DNA of 64,000 nucleotides from Bradyrhizobium sp. in8p8. Lineage in GTDB: Bacteria > Pseudomonadota > Alphaproteobacteria > Rhizobiales > Xanthobacteraceae. Below the pieces are notes generated by a model. It did no database searches. It worked only from the letters and a program-made list of their open reading frames with translations, and had not been told where the DNA came from. The position numbers and the translations under genes were made by a program. Below, piece after piece: positions 61,474-64,000 of this stretch. The stretch covers positions 248,001-312,000 of the forward strand of contig NZ_AUGD01000004.1 of NCBI RefSeq assembly GCF_000426845.1. The letters are read 5' to 3'. Positions within the stretch are counted from its first letter, which is position 1, and every line of letters begins with the position of its first letter.

Positions 61474-62496
61474 TCACGCCGTCCGCGCGCGGCGGCCTTC
61501 GATCGGATAGGCCGGATCGTTGTAGCCGGGCGTCGAGGGATGGCCCGGCGCCACCAGCCTGTCGATCAGCGCCTCGTCCTCTGCGGTAAACCGATAGTCG
61601 AGCGCGCCGATGTAGCCGTCCCATTGCTCCTCGGTGCGGGGACCGGCGATCACCGAGGAGACGAAAGCGGAGTTCAACACCCAGGCGACCGCGAACTGGC
61701 CGGCGGTGATGCCCTTGCGCTCCGCATGCGTCTTGATCTCCTGCGCGAGCTGAAGCGATTCCGGTCGCCATTCGGTCTGCATCATGCGGGTGTCGTTGCG
61801 GCCCGCGCGCGTCTCCTTGTCGGGCGCTGCATCCGGCTTGTATTTGCCGGTGAGCACGCCGCGCGCCAAGGGACTGTAGGGCACGATGCCGAGACCGTAG
61901 TATGAGCAGGCCGGAAAGTGCTCGACCTCCGGCATGCGGTTCATGGCGTTGTAATAAGGCTGGCTCACCGCGGGGCGGTCGATGCCGAGCCGGTCGCAGA
62001 TGTTGCAGATCTCGGCGACGCGCCAGGCGCGGTAGTTCGAGACTCCAAAGTAGCGCACCTTGCCCGCGCGGATCAGGTCGCCCATCGCGCGCACCGTTTC
62101 TTCCAGCGGTGTCGCGTGGTCTTCCTTGTGCAGATAGTAGATGTCGATGTGATCTGTGCCGAGCCGCCGCAGGCTTTCGTCCGCGGCCTGCAACACCCAG
62201 CGCCGCGACAGCCCGCCGCGATTGGGATCGCTGCCCATCCCCGTGTTCATGGGATTTGCGAGTTTTGTCGCGAGCACCCAGGAATGGCGATTGTCGCCGA
62301 TCGCTCGCCCCACGACTTCCTCCGATGCACCTTTCGAATAGGCGTCCGCAGTATCGATGAAGTTGATCCCGGTATCGCGTGCCTTGGCGATGATCCGCTT
62401 CGATGCGGCTTCATCGGTCGGCCCGCCGAACATCATGGTGCCCAGGCAGATCGGCGACACTTTCAGGCCGCTGCGGCCGAGCTGGCGGTATTGCAT
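61474..62496 (-). CDS. aldo/keto reductase
   Basis: 340 residues. LGRSGLKVSPICLGTMMFGGPTDE, INFIDTADAYSKGASEEVVGRAIG (catalytic Asp and Tyr), LATKLANPM (Lys), YYLHKEDHATPLEETVRAMGDLIRAGKVRYFGVSNYRAWRV and YSPLARGVLTGKY define the AKR family of the YghZ/Tas-type. NADPH-dependent carbonyl reduction, substrate open. GAGG seven bases before ATG 62496. First gene of the minus-strand operon; a repeat lies directly upstream. Confidence 0.9.
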   Translation of the reverse strand: MQYRQLGRSGLKVSPICLGTMMFGGPTDEAASKRIIAKARDTGINFIDTADAYSKGASEEVVGRAIGDNRHSWVLATKLANPMNTGMGSDPNRGGLSRRWVLQAADESLRRLGTDHIDIYYLHKEDHATPLEETVRAMGDLIRAGKVRYFGVSNYRAWRVAEICNICDRLGIDRPAVSQPYYNAMNRMPEVEHFPACSYYGLGIVPYSPLARGVLTGKYKPDAAPDKETRAGRNDTRMMQTEWRPESLQLAQEIKTHAERKGITAGQFAVAWVLNSAFVSSVIAGPRTEEQWDGYIGALDYRFTAEDEALIDRLVAPGHPSTPGYNDPAYPIEGRRARTA

Positions 62497-62542
62497 GGGC
62501 TGTCCTCGGTGTTCGGTCCCGGCAGCATAGCCAGCCAGCGGC

Positions 62543-62628
62543 GTCATTGCGAGCGCAGCGAAGCAATCCAGAACTGCATCCGCGGAAAGATGCTGGATTG
62601 CTTCGTCGCAAGAGCTCCTCACAATGAT
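62543..62628. repeat. dispersed palindromic repeat, GTCATTGCGA class (second copy)
   Basis: Same class as at 4218-4310: GTCATTGCGAGCGCAGCGAAG, then GAAGCAATCCAG (62560-62571) inverted to CTGGATTGCTTC (62593-62604), ending CACAATGAT. It lies upstream of the aldo/keto reductase gene and would form a strong stem if transcribed. Confidence 0.75.
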
Positions 62629-62806
62629 CGTGTGGGGAGCGCTCATGCCCCTTAGCCGGTGTCGTCGCCCGAATTGATCGGGCGATCCAGCATTCCAGAG
62701 ACGATCGGGATTGAATCGAGAGGCTGCGGCGTACCGGGCACCCGGCTAGTCGAGGGACGACAGCGGAGGGTGTGGCTGCGACGGTGACGGCCTGACCAAA
62801 CCATCC

Positions 62807-63244
62807 CTACCCCGGCCCCTTCAGTATCTTGAACACGCCATTGGCCATGACGATGCAGCGGCCATCCACCGTCACCTCCGTGCTCATGAAGATCAGGCTG
62901 CGGGTCGAGCGCACCACGCGGGGGCGGGAAATGAGGACGTCGCCGATCTGGCCGGCCTCGACGAAATGGGTGTCGAGCTGCACCGTTGCCAGGTAATCCT
63001 TGCCGGAGACGTAGCGGGCGGTCATGCCGCAGGTTCGATCGGCAAAGGTCATCATCACGCCGCCCTGGACCATGCCGCGGCGGTTGTGATGCTTGTCTTC
63101 GGTGGCGAGTGCGAACTCGTGATGCCCGTCGACCTTGCGTTCCCACAAGGGGCCGATCAGGTGCAGGAAGCCCGTGGTCTCCAGGATGCTCCAGCCGTCC
63201 GATTTCAGCCTTGCGGCGGCCTTGTTGGTCATGTCGTCGTCCAT
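62807..63244 (-). CDS. PaaI-family hotdog-fold thioesterase
   Basis: 145 residues. HEFALATEDKHHNRRGMVQGGVMMTFADRTCGMTARY is the hotdog motif with the Asn-Gly/His-Gly helix region (HHNRRGMVQGGVMM), followed by LATVQLDTHFVEAGQIGDVLISRPRVVRSTRSLIFMSTEV. These enzymes hydrolyse acyl-CoA thioesters, often phenylacetyl- or aromatic-CoA. The start is ATG 63244 (ATG 63232 also possible). It diverges from the Nudix gene. No operon partner. Confidence 0.85.
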   Translation of the reverse strand: MDDDMTNKAAARLKSDGWSILETTGFLHLIGPLWERKVDGHHEFALATEDKHHNRRGMVQGGVMMTFADRTCGMTARYVSGKDYLATVQLDTHFVEAGQIGDVLISRPRVVRSTRSLIFMSTEVTVDGRCIVMANGVFKILKGPG

Positions 63245-63303
63245 TCCTGTGCGGGCCTTGCGAGCTCATTTCATCGAGGCCGGACGTAGTGTAGTCAAGC
63301 ATC

Positions 63304-63927
63304 ATGAGACCGTTCGACGATGCCACAAGACGGAATATCGCGGCTGCCTGCGCGGCCTTCGCGCGCCTGCCGGAGGACGGCGCGCCGGCGGCATTGAAGC
63401 GTGCCGCGGTGGCTGTCGCGCTGACCGCGAGCGACGGCGACGACACGGCGCTACTGCTCACGTTGCGTGCATCGCATCTGCGCGCGCATGGCGGTCAATG
63501 GGCGCTGCCGGGCGGCCGCTGCGACCCTGGCGAAACACCGGTCGAAGCCGCACTCCGCGAGATCGACGAGGAGCTTGGCCTTCGCCTCACGAATGCGGAT
63601 GTGCTCGGCACGCTCGACGATTATCCGACGCGTTCCGGCTATCTGATCACGCCGGTCGTGGTGTGGGCTCCCGATACCGCCGCGATCAAGCCGAACCTGG
63701 ACGAGGTCGCGTCCGTCCATCGTATCGCGCTCGCCACGATCGAGCGCGAGGACGCTTTCGACTTCGTCGCAATTCCCGAGAGCAGCCGTCGCGTGATTCG
63801 CTTCCATCACCAGATGAGCCTGATCCACGCCCCGACCGCGGCGCTGATCTACCAGTTCCGCGAGGTGCTCGCGGGTCGGCAGACCCGCGTCACAGACTTG
63901 GAACAACCGGTGTTTGCCTGGAAGTGA
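63304..63927 (+). CDS. Nudix hydrolase, CoA-pyrophosphatase-like
   Basis: 207 residues. The Nudix box GGRCDPGETPVEAALREIDE followed by ELGL fits GX5EX7REUXEEXGU. HGGQWALPGGRCD and LRLTNADVLGTLDDYPTRSGYLITPVVVWAP (CoA-pyrophosphatase type with TRSGY) suggest NudL/NUDT7-like action on CoA or related diphosphates, with Mg2+. Start ATG 63304. It lies divergent from the thioesterase, an acyl-CoA enzyme, which fits. Confidence 0.88.
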   Translation: MRPFDDATRRNIAAACAAFARLPEDGAPAALKRAAVAVALTASDGDDTALLLTLRASHLRAHGGQWALPGGRCDPGETPVEAALREIDEELGLRLTNADVLGTLDDYPTRSGYLITPVVVWAPDTAAIKPNLDEVASVHRIALATIEREDAFDFVAIPESSRRVIRFHHQMSLIHAPTAALIYQFREVLAGRQTRVTDLEQPVFAWK

Positions 63928-64000
63928 CGATGGTAAACGGCGCGTTAACGCAACGGTTACCCGATGCCTGCTAAGAGAGCTGCATGCATCATTCCTTTCG

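Noticed and set aside
63984..64000. ATG near the right edge (MHHSF) as start of another gene
   Set aside because: Only five codons are visible; AGAGAG lies upstream, but that is too little to support a feature.

Overview
The window is about 65% GC, coding-dense, with Rhizobiales-type gene order and several short dispersed palindromic repeats of the kind I know from Bradyrhizobium. I read it as a chromosomal segment of a Bradyrhizobium-like alphaproteobacterium. Genus is inferred from gene content and repeats; there is no rRNA here.

Left part (1-20 kb): the end of a MarR-type regulator, an enoyl-CoA hydratase, a methyl-accepting chemotaxis protein and a DapA-family aldolase lead into a complete phosphonate locus (4.3-18 kb). 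The transporter phnCDEE (+) diverges from a second set (-): a hexapeptide transferase, a second PhnM and a DUF1045 2H-phosphoesterase. phnF (-) diverges from phnGHIJKLMN (+). I see three Pho-box-like sites (two back to back between the transporter and the accessory operon, one before phnG) and a 12-bp-arm palindrome just downstream of the phnG Pho box that is the likely PhnF operator. phnP is absent, and the 2H-phosphoesterase is a candidate replacement.

Middle (18.6-38.7 kb): SDR, DUF6496 basic protein, alpha/beta hydrolase, MetY; an IclR-controlled catabolic cluster (TctC, flavin reductase-like, FAH family, HpaH-like hydratase, RidA, LigI-like amidohydrolase); a luciferase-like oxidoreductase; a Tat-exported intradiol-like protein next to a bis-heme ferric-reductase-like membrane protein; a stretch without clear genes that holds a structured repeat; tRNA-Thr(GGT); a CNB-domain FAD oxidoreductase without redox cysteines; a chloroperoxidase-like hydrolase facing a decayed TetR gene; and two dehydrogenase-like genes.

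38.7-43 kb is the conserved rhizobial block DUF2948-hisD-UPF0262-low-Mr phosphatase-maf-yacG followed by tRNA-Phe(GAA). 43-50.3 kb is an RpoE-ChrR (singlet-oxygen type) stress locus: cfa, DUF1365 and an FAD oxidoreductase on the minus strand, DUF1295 and DUF2177 on the plus strand, then a second ECF sigma gene with a small downstream gene, then chrR and rpoE. Four transcription units in this 7-kb block carry the same promoter, TGATC(C/T)-N16-CGTT, which argues for an autoregulated cascade.

50.4-64 kb holds a nitrobindin-like barrel, a RibD-type reductase, a flavin amine oxidase, a secreted His/Gly/Tyr-rich protein, an acyl-CoA ligase plus oleate hydratase, a four-gene minus-strand operon (aldo/keto reductase, TPR protein, two CoA-transferase subunits), a hotdog thioesterase and a Nudix hydrolase. 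I saw no insertion sequence, prophage or CRISPR array.
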